This document shows positions 46,575 through 55,007 of a stretch of DNA of 64,000 nucleotides, piece by piece (the first letter of the stretch is position 1; the number at the start of each line of letters is the position of its first letter). The notes beneath the pieces were generated by a model. The model was not told the origin of the DNA. It saw only the letters and a list, made by a program, of their open reading frames with translations, and made no database searches. Source of the stretch: Oscillatoria sp. FACHB-1407 (GTDB taxonomy: Bacteria > Cyanobacteriota > Cyanobacteriia > Elainellales > Elainellaceae); the NCBI RefSeq assembly GCF_014697545.1, contig NZ_JACJSA010000018.1, positions 107,611-171,610 on the forward strand, in the 5' to 3' direction. The position numbers were made by a program, and so were the translations under genes.

Positions 46575-49028
46575 TTAAGTTTTTGACTGTCTCACTGGGA
46601 TCTGAATCAAAAATTGCGTGCCCTGCCCCTCAACCGAATGACACTGCAACTCTCCGTTGTGGCGTTCGGTGACAATTTGATAACTGATCGCTAAGCCCAA
46701 GCCAGTACCCTTACCTACAGGTTTAGTCGTAAAGAATGGATCGAATAGCCGTTGTTGCACCGCTTCAGGAATGCCAGGTCCATTATCTTCGATGCAAATC
46801 GCAATCTGATCGCCGTTGTTAGAATCCTGGGTCAAACGAGTGTTGATGGTGATCTTCGCTGGGCTGTCGGAGTTGGAGTACAAGTTCTTCAGGTGAAACT
46901 CTTCGAGTGCATCGATCGCATTACTCAAGATATTCATAAACACCTGATTGAGCTGTCCCGCATAACATTCCACCGGAGGCAGCTTGCCGTAGTCTTTGAT
47001 CACCTGTATGCCCGGAAAGTGGGGTCTGGGTTTGAACCGATTTTGCAGAATCATCAAAGCACTATCAATGCTTTCGTGGATATCGACCCCTTTCACTTCG
47101 GCTTCATCCAGACGAGAGAAGATGCGGAGGGATTTGACAATCTCTCGAATGCGTTGAGCACCCACTTGAATGGATGAGAGGAGCTTGGGCAGGTCTTCTC
47201 GAATGAACTCCAGATCAATGAACTCTGTCTTGTCTTGAATGGACTGGGGTGGTCGAGGATAGTGCAGTTGATACAGCTCAATGAGTTCTAACAACTCTTG
47301 AATGTATTGATTAGCGTGAACAAGGTTGCCGTAGATGAAATTCACAGGATTGTTGATTTCGTGGGCAATGCCCGCAATCAGTTGACCCAGACTGGACATC
47401 TTTTCGCTCTGAATCAACCGGAGCTGAGTTTTTTTCAACGTTTCCAGCGTTTCATTCAGCAGTTGCACCTGTGCCTGGGTCTGGCTGTAGAGATGGGACT
47501 GGGTAATGGCGATCGCCAGTTGGTCGGCTACGACATTGAGGAGTTCTTGATCGTCACGACTGAGGGGATGGCTGTCTAACCCAATCAAATAGCCAGTGCG
47601 TTTTTCTTGAGTTGGAATGGCGATCGACAGATAGCTGCCCGCTTGCAACTTCAATAGACCAGAGGGTTTTGCCTCTGGATTCACTGGCATCAGGCAAACA
47701 AACTTGCCATCCTGCAACGCTTTTGGCAGGTCGAGGTCGATGCTGGTTTGAAATTGGGTTCCCTCGACAAAGGCTTTTTGAGGAAACATGAAAAACAACT
47801 CAAACCGTTGTGTTTGCGGATCATACCAACCAAATAAGACCCGTTTGAGTTTGAGCAGAGCAGCTAGTTCAGTGATGGTGGTCTGAACGATAACTCGCAA
47901 ATCTAATGATTCTCGGATGCGATTGATCAAACGGTTGAGCAGTGCCTCTTGTGCAATCCGGGTGCGAGCCCGCTCTAACAGTTGTAATTGTCGCCAAACA
48001 CCAATCAGGGCAATGATAATTAACCCACCCAAAACCGACGCCAGAATGTTGAGTGCGCCTAACTGAGACTCGATATCTTCACGCGGAATCACCAGTGCAA
48101 CTGACCAGTTTGCCTGCTGTAACGGGGTATAGGCGATATATCGCCACCGCCCATCAATGTAAGCCAGATCAATGCCCTCTTGCAGGTCTGTCATACGGCG
48201 GGCAATCATGGCTAAGTCCCGGTTCTCTGAGTCCAAAAAGCTAGGCACTTCGCGCTCAGGAGTGCCAATCAAGCTCAGGTCAGGATGGGCGATCGCCACT
48301 CCCTCTGAATTCAACGCGAAGGCATAACTCTCTGGTCCTGCGTTGAGTTGGTCTACAATCTGCGACAAGTGGTTCGCCGTAATTGATCCGGCCAAGACCC
48401 CAACAGGCTCAGATTGTTCAGGTTGCAGGATGGGAGCCACTATGTTAAGCAGCACCGCTCTGGCAGTCCGCTCCACCATCGGGTCAGAAATCCACGTTTC
48501 TCCCCGAATGCCCCGTTGAAACCATTCGCGATCGCCCACCGTCGTATCGGTACGACCCACCAGCGTATTGGCGAGAGAGCCATCAGGACGAACAACCGCA
48601 AACAGGTAAAACTCTTGAATCCGCTCTAGCTCTGATTGTAGATAGGGTTCTGTAGTCGTCCAATCGAGCGATCGCACCACCGGAGAGTTGGCTAAGGTAA
48701 CCACTTCAGCCTTCCGAGTCGCAAGCCATGCATCCAGTTCACCTCTGCCCTGTTGCACTTGAGAGAGTGCCTGCTGCTTGAGATTCTGCAACAACAACAG
48801 ACGCACGACTTTATAGCTCGTGACCGCAGTCACCCCAACAACGACAGTCACCCCAACAAACAGCAGTAGCCCAATAAAACTGCGCGATCGCCATCGGGGT
48901 TGCAAACGGTCAAGCTGAGCGTGAAACAACGATGAATTCGGTTTTTTAACAACTACATTCGTTGATTCGACATCAGCAGGGGTGGGGTCGGTGGTTGAAT
49001 TTGCGTTCGGTTGGGTCGGTTGCTTCAT
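46575..49028 (-). CDS. Hybrid-free sensor histidine kinase: Cache - GAF - HisKA - HATPase
   Basis: About 817 residues from ATG 49028. A membrane segment near 50-75 and another near 325-345 enclose a dCache-type extracytoplasmic sensor (RIQEFYLFAVVRPDGSLANT, IDLAYIDGRWRYIAYTPLQQ). A GAF domain follows (RESLDLRVIVQTTITELAAL). The phosphoacceptor is in QLIAGIAHEINNPVNFIYGN, then the HATPase boxes NILSNAIDALEE, CIEDNGPGIPEAV and GKGTGLGLAIS. No receiver domain or response regulator gene is adjacent, so its partner lies elsewhere. The ligand is unknown. Confidence 0.93.
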   Translation of the reverse strand: MKQPTQPNANSTTDPTPADVESTNVVVKKPNSSLFHAQLDRLQPRWRSRSFIGLLLFVGVTVVVGVTAVTSYKVVRLLLLQNLKQQALSQVQQGRGELDAWLATRKAEVVTLANSPVVRSLDWTTTEPYLQSELERIQEFYLFAVVRPDGSLANTLVGRTDTTVGDREWFQRGIRGETWISDPMVERTARAVLLNIVAPILQPEQSEPVGVLAGSITANHLSQIVDQLNAGPESYAFALNSEGVAIAHPDLSLIGTPEREVPSFLDSENRDLAMIARRMTDLQEGIDLAYIDGRWRYIAYTPLQQANWSVALVIPREDIESQLGALNILASVLGGLIIIALIGVWRQLQLLERARTRIAQEALLNRLINRIRESLDLRVIVQTTITELAALLKLKRVLFGWYDPQTQRFELFFMFPQKAFVEGTQFQTSIDLDLPKALQDGKFVCLMPVNPEAKPSGLLKLQAGSYLSIAIPTQEKRTGYLIGLDSHPLSRDDQELLNVVADQLAIAITQSHLYSQTQAQVQLLNETLETLKKTQLRLIQSEKMSSLGQLIAGIAHEINNPVNFIYGNLVHANQYIQELLELIELYQLHYPRPPQSIQDKTEFIDLEFIREDLPKLLSSIQVGAQRIREIVKSLRIFSRLDEAEVKGVDIHESIDSALMILQNRFKPRPHFPGIQVIKDYGKLPPVECYAGQLNQVFMNILSNAIDALEEFHLKNLYSNSDSPAKITINTRLTQDSNNGDQIAICIEDNGPGIPEAVQQRLFDPFFTTKPVGKGTGLGLAISYQIVTERHNGELQCHSVEGQGTQFLIQIPVRQSKT

Positions 49029-49121
49029 GATCGAGCGCACAAGAATTTATTAGCAATGGCACCCCTTAAGAAAATGCTAACCTCTCACAAAAGCAGTTTT
49101 CCCACCTTTTCATCCGGATTG

Positions 49122-49239
49122 TTATACGAAGTTGTAGCCGTAACCACATTCGATGGAGCGGAGGCGAGTCAGAAAGCTCTCCCAGAATCAGCAGTTTGAG
49201 CCATTGCCTTTGCCTTAAGCTTTCTGACCAAAGCTATAA
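49122..49239. repeat. Small palindromic repeat, copy 1
   Basis: About 118 bp, related to 57531-57636. Both share GGAGGCGAGTCAGAAAGCTC, an AGAATCAG block, GTTTGAG and CTGACC-AAGCTATA. The GTCAGAAAGCT and AGCTTTCTGAC segments are inverted, so the element can fold on itself. The outer ends are imperfectly inverted (TATACG/TAGCC and GCTATA). Confidence 0.7.
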
Positions 49240-49301
49240 TACCAATTCAATCTTTTAGAACTACACATCTGACCCCTCCCAACCTCACCTGGGTAACTAT
49301 T

Positions 49302-49576
49302 GTGTACCCACAAGTCTTCATAGCCCCAAATCCCCCAATTCTGGGGGACTTGAGCCTTTATCAAAGATCTTGACCCGATCAGAAACACCTGTACTTGGAA
49401 CCGATGCGAAGCGCGCCTTTGGATTCACCGAAACACCTTCTGCTAGGGGGTTTGGGGGAGGTAGTGGCGTCCCCCCATGGGGGTTTGGGGGAAGCTTCCC
49501 CCAATGCCCGGTTCTCGAATTCATTGCCGTAACCGCGTATCCCATTGACAAAGCAAAGATGTGTACGCACCGTAGC
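49302..49576 (-). repeat. Dispersed 220-277 bp repeat, copy C
   Basis: Inverted relative to copy A and almost as complete: CTACGGTGCGTACACATCTT at one end, GCATTGGGGGAAGCTTCCCC, CCTAGCAGAAGGTGTTTCGG and GATCGGGTCAAGATC inside, ACTTGTGGGTACACAA at the other end. Confidence 0.75.
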
Positions 49577-49706
49577 TCTTGGTAAGGGGAGGTTGGGAAG
49601 GATGGGTTTTGCCGTCAAACCCATTGCAGGGTGCAGACTGGTCTGCTAAACCCGCCCGTACCGTTTGCGGATTGATTACATCCATCATCCTTTCGGCCTG
49701 CAATTC

Positions 49707-51080
49707 CTACCCAGCGATTTGGCGTGCCTGAGCAAACGTTTGAGTCGCATCCGGGGAGCCGACAAACCGCCAGTGCCAAGGCTCATACATCACACCTTGT
49801 GGATTGTTTTCAGGAAACGATAACTCAAACCCAAACGCAGCAGCATGGCGGTTTAACCACTTAAATGCAGGCGTATTGCCAAACGCAAGACTGAGATCCA
49901 TTGCCCGTGCCAAGCCATCCGCGAGATCCACTGCATAGCCTGTGTGGTGTTCGCTGTAACCCGCCGGTGCCACCGATCGCGCCGCCGCCTTTGCAGACCC
50001 CACCTGCTCAATTTGCAGTTGAAACAGCATCTCCTGACGGGCAAAATCACGAAATCCTGAAACGGGCACCAACCAGACTCCGTCCTGTCGAGCCGCATCA
50101 ATCATCCGCAACAGAGCCAAGCCCGCCGCCTCTTGCATCCGTTCAAATCGTTCCTCGATCGCCTGCGAATAACTCCCCACGATCATCAATTCATCCGGGC
50201 TTACCTCCCCGTATAAGAAATGCCCATAACCCGGTGCAGATGCCGTAGGAGCAACTACCTCCGTTGTGGATAACGGTGCCGGAATGACCTTAGGAGTGAT
50301 ATCAGGCTTTGCCAGTTGCAGCAATTGAGGCGACTCCAAAAACCCTACATCCGCCAGTTGCAGCGGAGTTTGTTGAGTAATTTGGGCGACGAGCAAATGA
50401 ATCAGCACCACCCATACACTCACCAGAGCGATCGCCCCCACAAAAATTCGCCACTTTGAGCGAGGACGGTTGCCAGGAGAATACAGCACCTTGACCGCAG
50501 GTTTCGGCAATGCAACGGGCTGTACTGTGCTTATGGATTGAGTTGTCTGAGCGGGTTTTACCGCAGTGACCGTTTGCCCAGACGCAACCGATGAAGGCGT
50601 GGGCTGAGCTTTGACTGTCTGAGTTTTGTCTGCCTGAGTCTGGTCTGCTTGAGTCTGGTCTGCTGTGAGTTGAGTGGGTTTAGGTTGGTTTGATTGGGAT
50701 GGCGTGGACGGAGTCCCCACCTGCTCCTGGCTCAACGATACAGAGCCAACTTGCGCCTGGGTTGGCTGCGTTTGGTTAACCTGCACCTGACTGGATTGCG
50801 CTTGACTAGCTTGCACTGCCGATGATTCCACTCGACCAGGTTGGGGTTGGCTCACGTTTTTCTTAGCGTATCCCGGTGGTTTCGGCTGATGAGGGTTGGG
50901 TCGGGGCTGCCCTGCGTGACTCACTGCCGAGGCAGATGCCAGGGACAACGACTCCGGCTTTGCCTGCTCCGGTTTAGATGGCACAGGTTGAGGCGGTTGC
51001 ATGAGCGGCTCAACTCCACCCTTATCGGTAGGTGTGGGTTGAGGCTGAGATTGATTCGAGGTTTGAATAGTCGAACTCAT
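49707..51080 (-). CDS. Membrane-anchored D-alanyl-D-alanine carboxypeptidase (VanY/M15 family)
   Basis: 457 residues. The first 215 are a Gln/Pro/Ser/Thr-rich, repetitive, probably disordered region with short runs such as QTQADQTQADKTQTVKAQ. One membrane segment lies near 223-243 (IFVGAIALVSVWVVLIHLLV). The C-terminal 200 residues are an M15B peptidase: FRDFARQEMLF, the zinc ligands His and Asp in SEHHTGYAVDLADG, and the third His in EPWHWRFVG. It would trim peptidoglycan stem peptides in the periplasm. It starts six bases behind the deacetylase/glycosidase gene, so they are co-transcribed. Confidence 0.9.
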   Translation of the reverse strand: MSSTIQTSNQSQPQPTPTDKGGVEPLMQPPQPVPSKPEQAKPESLSLASASAVSHAGQPRPNPHQPKPPGYAKKNVSQPQPGRVESSAVQASQAQSSQVQVNQTQPTQAQVGSVSLSQEQVGTPSTPSQSNQPKPTQLTADQTQADQTQADKTQTVKAQPTPSSVASGQTVTAVKPAQTTQSISTVQPVALPKPAVKVLYSPGNRPRSKWRIFVGAIALVSVWVVLIHLLVAQITQQTPLQLADVGFLESPQLLQLAKPDITPKVIPAPLSTTEVVAPTASAPGYGHFLYGEVSPDELMIVGSYSQAIEERFERMQEAAGLALLRMIDAARQDGVWLVPVSGFRDFARQEMLFQLQIEQVGSAKAAARSVAPAGYSEHHTGYAVDLADGLARAMDLSLAFGNTPAFKWLNRHAAAFGFELSFPENNPQGVMYEPWHWRFVGSPDATQTFAQARQIAG

Positions 51081-51086
51081 CTTGAC

Positions 51087-53018
51087 TTAATCCTCAGTGC
51101 GTCGGTCAGACACGAGAGCACATGTTGGAGAGGTTGCGACCTCAACTTGCGGAGGAACCAATGCGACGACATGGGGAACGGGGCGAGGAATGTAGCCCAC
51201 CAGAGACTCACCCTGATACGCCAGAGAAGTGCTTGCCCCAGAGTCAAGCATGACCGCATCTCGGAACCCAGCCTGAGCGAGCAATCTGCCTAAATCAACC
51301 GAGCCAATTGGCTCAGCGGAAACTCCAATCACGGGTTGCCCGGTCTGGTCGATTCCCCAAAACGCTCGATGTCGCGCTGCGTTGAAATCAAACAAGTCAC
51401 CAAACGCTTCATCCGGTTGGGGTTGACTATCTTTGACTAACCAGGCAGCGGCGACAAATGCATCAGTGACATTAGCCATCTCTGCTTGCACTCCTTCTAG
51501 AACGTTGTGGCGAGCGGCATCGAAGGGCACAAACTTCACGGCGTCATGACCAATCAAAACGAGTGGACGACCGTTGAGGCGAGGGTTCTCGCTGGCATTT
51601 CCAGGGATAAAGGTTTGGGTATTGTGGCTCAAAACAGGTCCAATCATGACGTTGGAATCCAGATATTTGAGTGAAAAGAACCCACCATCAACTGCCGCGA
51701 TCGCATTGGTGTTGGCGATGATTTCGGGCACCTGATAACGACTGTCAGCGTGAATGGTGACGGGCTTGCCCCCTGAAATCAAGATCAGCGGCGTTCCCTC
51801 CAGGTTAACGCGGTTGAGTTGAACCGGATTATTGAAGTTAAAGTTTGTGCCCCAGGTTGGCAACGGAGGACCACCGTAAGCTTGAGCGATGACTTCTGCG
51901 ATTTGCGATTGCCCGATCCGCTCAATAGTCAATAGACTATCTGACTCACCCGCAAACTTGTTCTCCTCATCATCCATAGTCAGCGCGGAATGATATCCCG
52001 CCAGTTGTACCCAATATTTGGCGCGATCGCTATAGTTGCCTTCAGGATAGACAAAGTGGTTGATGGGAATGCCAAGTTGCTCCTCCAGAATCCGTTTGGA
52101 CTCCACCACCTCGCGCCGCACCTGGTGATCTGGAATCTCATCTAAACGGCGGTGGCTGAGACTGTGAGAGGCGATCGTAACCAGAGGGTCGGCTGCCATT
52201 TCTCGCAGTTGTTCCCAGGTCAGGCTCGACCGCCCATAATTTCTGCCGACCTTATCGGTATAGATGCCAAAAATACCGGGATAGCCATACTTACGAAGTA
52301 AGGGCAACACATAGGTGTAGTGCCCCTCGTAGCCATCGTCAAAGGTTAACAACACGGGCTTTTCCGGCAGCGGCACTCCCGTTGACAGATGGGCAACCAA
52401 CTGGTCGAGGTTGATGGGGGTCAGTCCATTCTGTTTGATCAGTTGCAGATGCGCCTCAAACTCTTCTGGGGTGACATCAAAGAACACCTCTTTTTCTGGC
52501 AGAATGTCGTGATACATCAACACAGGAACTCTCGACTGTCTCGCCCGTTCGTGGATTTCAGGAAACGGGCGTGCCGCCAGTTGTGCTGCGACGACGGGTC
52601 CCAACTGGCTCACCAAAGTCGTAAAGCTGGTTTCAGGGCTGATGGCCCAATTGAGTAACTCAGTCAAATCGCCCGCTGGATGAGATGCCGTAGTCGCTAC
52701 TTCTTGCCCCGCTGCACAACTGGCATCGAGGGAAGACTTTTGAGCTGTTTCGGGGCTTGGAGCTTCAACAATCTGACCTGGCTCATCAACAACACTTTCG
52801 GCTTCTACAGCGGCTTCTGTGTCTAGGGGAGTTTCTGCGTCTATTGATGCTTCGGCAAGGCTCGTTCTGTCGGCAGTGGGTAAATTGGAGAACCCCAAAA
52901 TGAAAGCAAAGAGAGGCAGGGTCGCGATCGCCAGTAAGGTAACTTTTGGGTGAGCACGATTGCTTTTCCACCATCCAATACAGGATTCCAGAAGATTAGA
53001 CCAACGGAACGGCATCAT
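51087..53018 (-). CDS. Polysaccharide deacetylase fused to a phosphodiester-glycosidase (NAGPA-like) domain
   Basis: 643 residues, starting at ATG 53018 (or the next codon, also ATG). A membrane anchor lies at about 25-45. Residues about 165-385 are a NodB-type deacetylase: VPVLMYHDILPEKEVFFDVT, LTFDDGYEGHY with the metal Asp, and SHSLSHRRL with the His ligands. Residues about 400-630 resemble the NAGPA (phosphodiester glycosidase) domain: ANTNAIAAVDGGFFSLKYLD and DAVMLDSGASTSLAYQGESL. Both halves act on amino-sugar polymers, so the protein probably remodels peptidoglycan or an exopolysaccharide. The downstream carboxypeptidase supports a cell-wall role. Confidence 0.88.
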   Translation of the reverse strand: MMPFRWSNLLESCIGWWKSNRAHPKVTLLAIATLPLFAFILGFSNLPTADRTSLAEASIDAETPLDTEAAVEAESVVDEPGQIVEAPSPETAQKSSLDASCAAGQEVATTASHPAGDLTELLNWAISPETSFTTLVSQLGPVVAAQLAARPFPEIHERARQSRVPVLMYHDILPEKEVFFDVTPEEFEAHLQLIKQNGLTPINLDQLVAHLSTGVPLPEKPVLLTFDDGYEGHYTYVLPLLRKYGYPGIFGIYTDKVGRNYGRSSLTWEQLREMAADPLVTIASHSLSHRRLDEIPDHQVRREVVESKRILEEQLGIPINHFVYPEGNYSDRAKYWVQLAGYHSALTMDDEENKFAGESDSLLTIERIGQSQIAEVIAQAYGGPPLPTWGTNFNFNNPVQLNRVNLEGTPLILISGGKPVTIHADSRYQVPEIIANTNAIAAVDGGFFSLKYLDSNVMIGPVLSHNTQTFIPGNASENPRLNGRPLVLIGHDAVKFVPFDAARHNVLEGVQAEMANVTDAFVAAAWLVKDSQPQPDEAFGDLFDFNAARHRAFWGIDQTGQPVIGVSAEPIGSVDLGRLLAQAGFRDAVMLDSGASTSLAYQGESLVGYIPRPVPHVVALVPPQVEVATSPTCALVSDRRTED

Positions 53019-53428
53019 GGGGATTTAGTTTTTAGCGTGTTGCTGCTAGATCTAGCTGATTTACGGGAAAATGTCAGGTTTTGTAGACAACATCAGCACC
53101 CAAATCTTATAAAAACCTTTAGAATTCAATCCCAAGCCATCTGGAATGATGACACGGATCTAAGATAATCAAGCAACTCTTGAGAGACTCGTTTCTTTAT
53201 CACATAACGCACTCTGCAACAGCGTATCCTGATCAATATTCGAGTTCTCTGATTTTTGTGACAGTTATTAACATACTTGATAGGTTGCCTACCCTGGGGA
53301 TAGAATTAATTCGGTATATATCACTACTAAAACTAGCCTTTTAAGTTTCAAATCGATACAATCATTCATATATAAAGTTTAATTTCTTAACCAATAGACT
53401 TTTAGCCACAACGGATCGAGGGTGAATC
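53019..53428. other. Divergent promoter region
   Basis: 410 AT-rich bases between the deacetylase gene and the DUF4327 gene, without a convincing reading frame. Confidence 0.5.
53277..53306 (+). promoter_or_regulatory. Candidate promoter of the DUF4327 gene
   Basis: TTGATA at 53277-53282 and TAGAAT at 53301-53306, separated by 18 bases, about 120 bases before the ATG. Other AT-rich boxes nearby are also possible. Confidence 0.3.
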
Positions 53429-53650
53429 ATGCTTCAATCTATTCAATACTCTATGGATCTCATCAGAGATGAGGCTCGCCACCTCGTTCAAGAGGGGGTT
53501 ATAAGTCGCCAGCAACCCATTTACGCGCTCTGCAAATATATTCCTGCTCGTGAATGGGCATATGTAGAGTGTGAATTAGAGAAAAGTAATTTTCTGTTGA
53601 GAGACAGAGTCGGCGATCTGCTCGGACGCGAAGAGTGGGATAACGATTAA
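53429..53650 (+). CDS. DUF4327-family small protein
   Basis: 73 residues. SIQYSMDLIRDEARHLVQEG, SRQQPIYALCKYIPAREWAY and DRVGDLLGREEWDND match the cyanobacteria-specific DUF4327 family almost end to end. Members are short, acidic, soluble and of unknown function. The strong conservation of the PIY..C.YIPAREW core suggests a specific partner. It stands alone with long spacers on both sides. Confidence 0.85.
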   Translation: MLQSIQYSMDLIRDEARHLVQEGVISRQQPIYALCKYIPAREWAYVECELEKSNFLLRDRVGDLLGREEWDND

Positions 53651-53829
53651 GAATCGCGAATTGATTAAGGTGTAATTCCTGGCGTAGGGGCGTAGCATTT
53701 GGTCAAAAGCCCTTGCCATTGTTTCAGAACCCTCTGCCGAATGCCGCGCCCGTACATGGGGTTGCCGTTTTTCAGGTTATTTAATTCGCGTTCCTAAGTA
53801 CAACTCGTCGTCAATAAGGGTGGGAATTT

Positions 53830-53858
53830 GGGGTGTAGGGGTGGAACCCCACACCCCC
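53830..53858 (+). terminator. GC-rich hairpin followed by T-rich sequence
   Basis: GGGGTGTAGGGGT pairs with ACCCCACACCCC and is followed by GGTTTTATTT. It could end the transcript of the DUF4327 gene, although it lies about 180 bases behind its stop. It may instead be a repeat. Confidence 0.4.
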
Positions 53859-53903
53859 CTGGTTTTATTTCCAAACCCTATCTATGAATAGCAGTACTAA
53901 GCA

Positions 53904-53956
53904 CCTGGCGAATGAATTCGCGGCTATCAGAGCCAGGTTCACCTGCGCGGACTGCG
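53904..53956. repeat. Cyanobacterial spacer repeat around GCGAATGAATTCGC
   Basis: CCTGGCGAATGAATTCGCGG followed by CTATCAGAGCCAGG and CCTGCGCGGACTGCGG. Two nested inverted repeats are present (GCGAAT/ATTCGC and CCTGGC/GCCAGG). Related sequences occur in many cyanobacterial spacers. Confidence 0.55.
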
Positions 53957-54080
53957 GAAAATCAAGATTTGCCGAACCAATGCCAATCGGCCTTGCTCTT
54001 GTAGTCTTCGGTTGAGGCTCACGCTGGAGTCTGCCGTTTCAACCGCCACAATCCCTATCCCGACTTCGGGCTAGCTGAAT

Positions 54081-54827
54081 TTAGAACCACCCAAAGTGGT
54101 GCAATCCCTCCAAAATGCCACCAGCGCATCGGGCGTTGGCGAGATAATGGTGGGGTTTGGGATTGGATTTGTGCCATTGGAGTAATTCGGGCATAGCGTT
54201 GCCGACGATGATGCCACGCTCATCGCCCATACTAAACAAAGCACGGTCGTTTCCAGAATCTCCGCAAACAACCGTCTGAGCTGGACTTAATTGCCATTTC
54301 TCCCTTAAAAAAGTCATGGCTAATCCCTTGTCGGCTTGCGTCGGCAAGATGTCCAAATCTTGACCGCCACTGTAGATCAACTTAATGTTGAGATCCTGTA
54401 CCTTAAGACTGGTTTCGAGTTGCGGAATCACATCTGCTGCGATCGCCTCTTCTAAATAAAAGCTCACCTTAAAGGCTCCCTGCTCGGAGTCTGGTTGGGG
54501 CACGAGATCAGCAAAATGAGCCGCGATCGCCACAACCTTGTCCCGATCCCATTGGGTAGCGAGTCGATCTGCCCAGCTAGCATCGGAGGTAGAGTGGTCT
54601 TCGTAGTAAATCGCTGTACCCACTCCGGTCACTAAGGCATCTGGGGTTAAAAGCGTCTGCTCGGAACACAGTTGTCGATAAGAAGTGGGCGATCGCCCCG
54701 TTGAGTAGACAATCTTGGTTCCAAATTGCTCTCGATGCCACGTCAATCGCTGGTTTAACTCCACCAACGCCGCCTCATCCCCTACGAGGGTGTTATCTAA
54801 ATCGGTCACCAGCAAAAACTGCGCCAC
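54081..54827 (-). CDS. Sucrose-phosphate phosphatase
   Basis: About 248 residues from GTG 54827, which follows GGGAG at good distance and gives the usual N-terminus. An ATG at 54887 would add 20 non-typical residues. HAD motifs: Asp9 and Asp11 in LVTDLDNTLVG, the serine/threonine of STGRS, Lys in the DKGLAMTFL segment and the Asp pair in VVCGDSGNDRALF. The enzyme removes phosphate from sucrose 6-phosphate. It diverges from the sucrose synthase gene across about 180 bases, so one regulatory region may serve both. Confidence 0.9.
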   Translation of the reverse strand: MAQFLLVTDLDNTLVGDEAALVELNQRLTWHREQFGTKIVYSTGRSPTSYRQLCSEQTLLTPDALVTGVGTAIYYEDHSTSDASWADRLATQWDRDKVVAIAAHFADLVPQPDSEQGAFKVSFYLEEAIAADVIPQLETSLKVQDLNIKLIYSGGQDLDILPTQADKGLAMTFLREKWQLSPAQTVVCGDSGNDRALFSMGDERGIIVGNAMPELLQWHKSNPKPHHYLANARCAGGILEGLHHFGWF

Positions 54828-55007
54828 AATCGCTATCTCCCTCGTCTCAACCCAGTCAATTGTCAATCGTCGTTGGTCATTGGTCAATTGTTACGCCACT
54901 GTATTTTTCCTCTTTTCTTTATAAAATTCCTCAAGAAGATAGGGAACGAAACGTGGGATCAGACAGTTCAATAGGGTAGAAGCCAAACGTTTTGTTTTGG
55001 GGGGTCC

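Larger units (their letters stand above)
49029..49706. other. Spacer made mostly of two repeats
   Basis: Holds the small palindromic repeat (49122-49239) and repeat copy C (49302-49576). I see no gene. Open frames here are repeat-derived. Confidence 0.6.
53651..54080. other. Spacer with palindromic repeats
   Basis: Contains a GC-rich hairpin (53830-53858) and a common cyanobacterial repeat (53904-53956). I see no gene. Confidence 0.55.

Noticed and set aside
49318..49551. 77-residue frame on the minus strand
   Set aside because: Part of repeat copy C.
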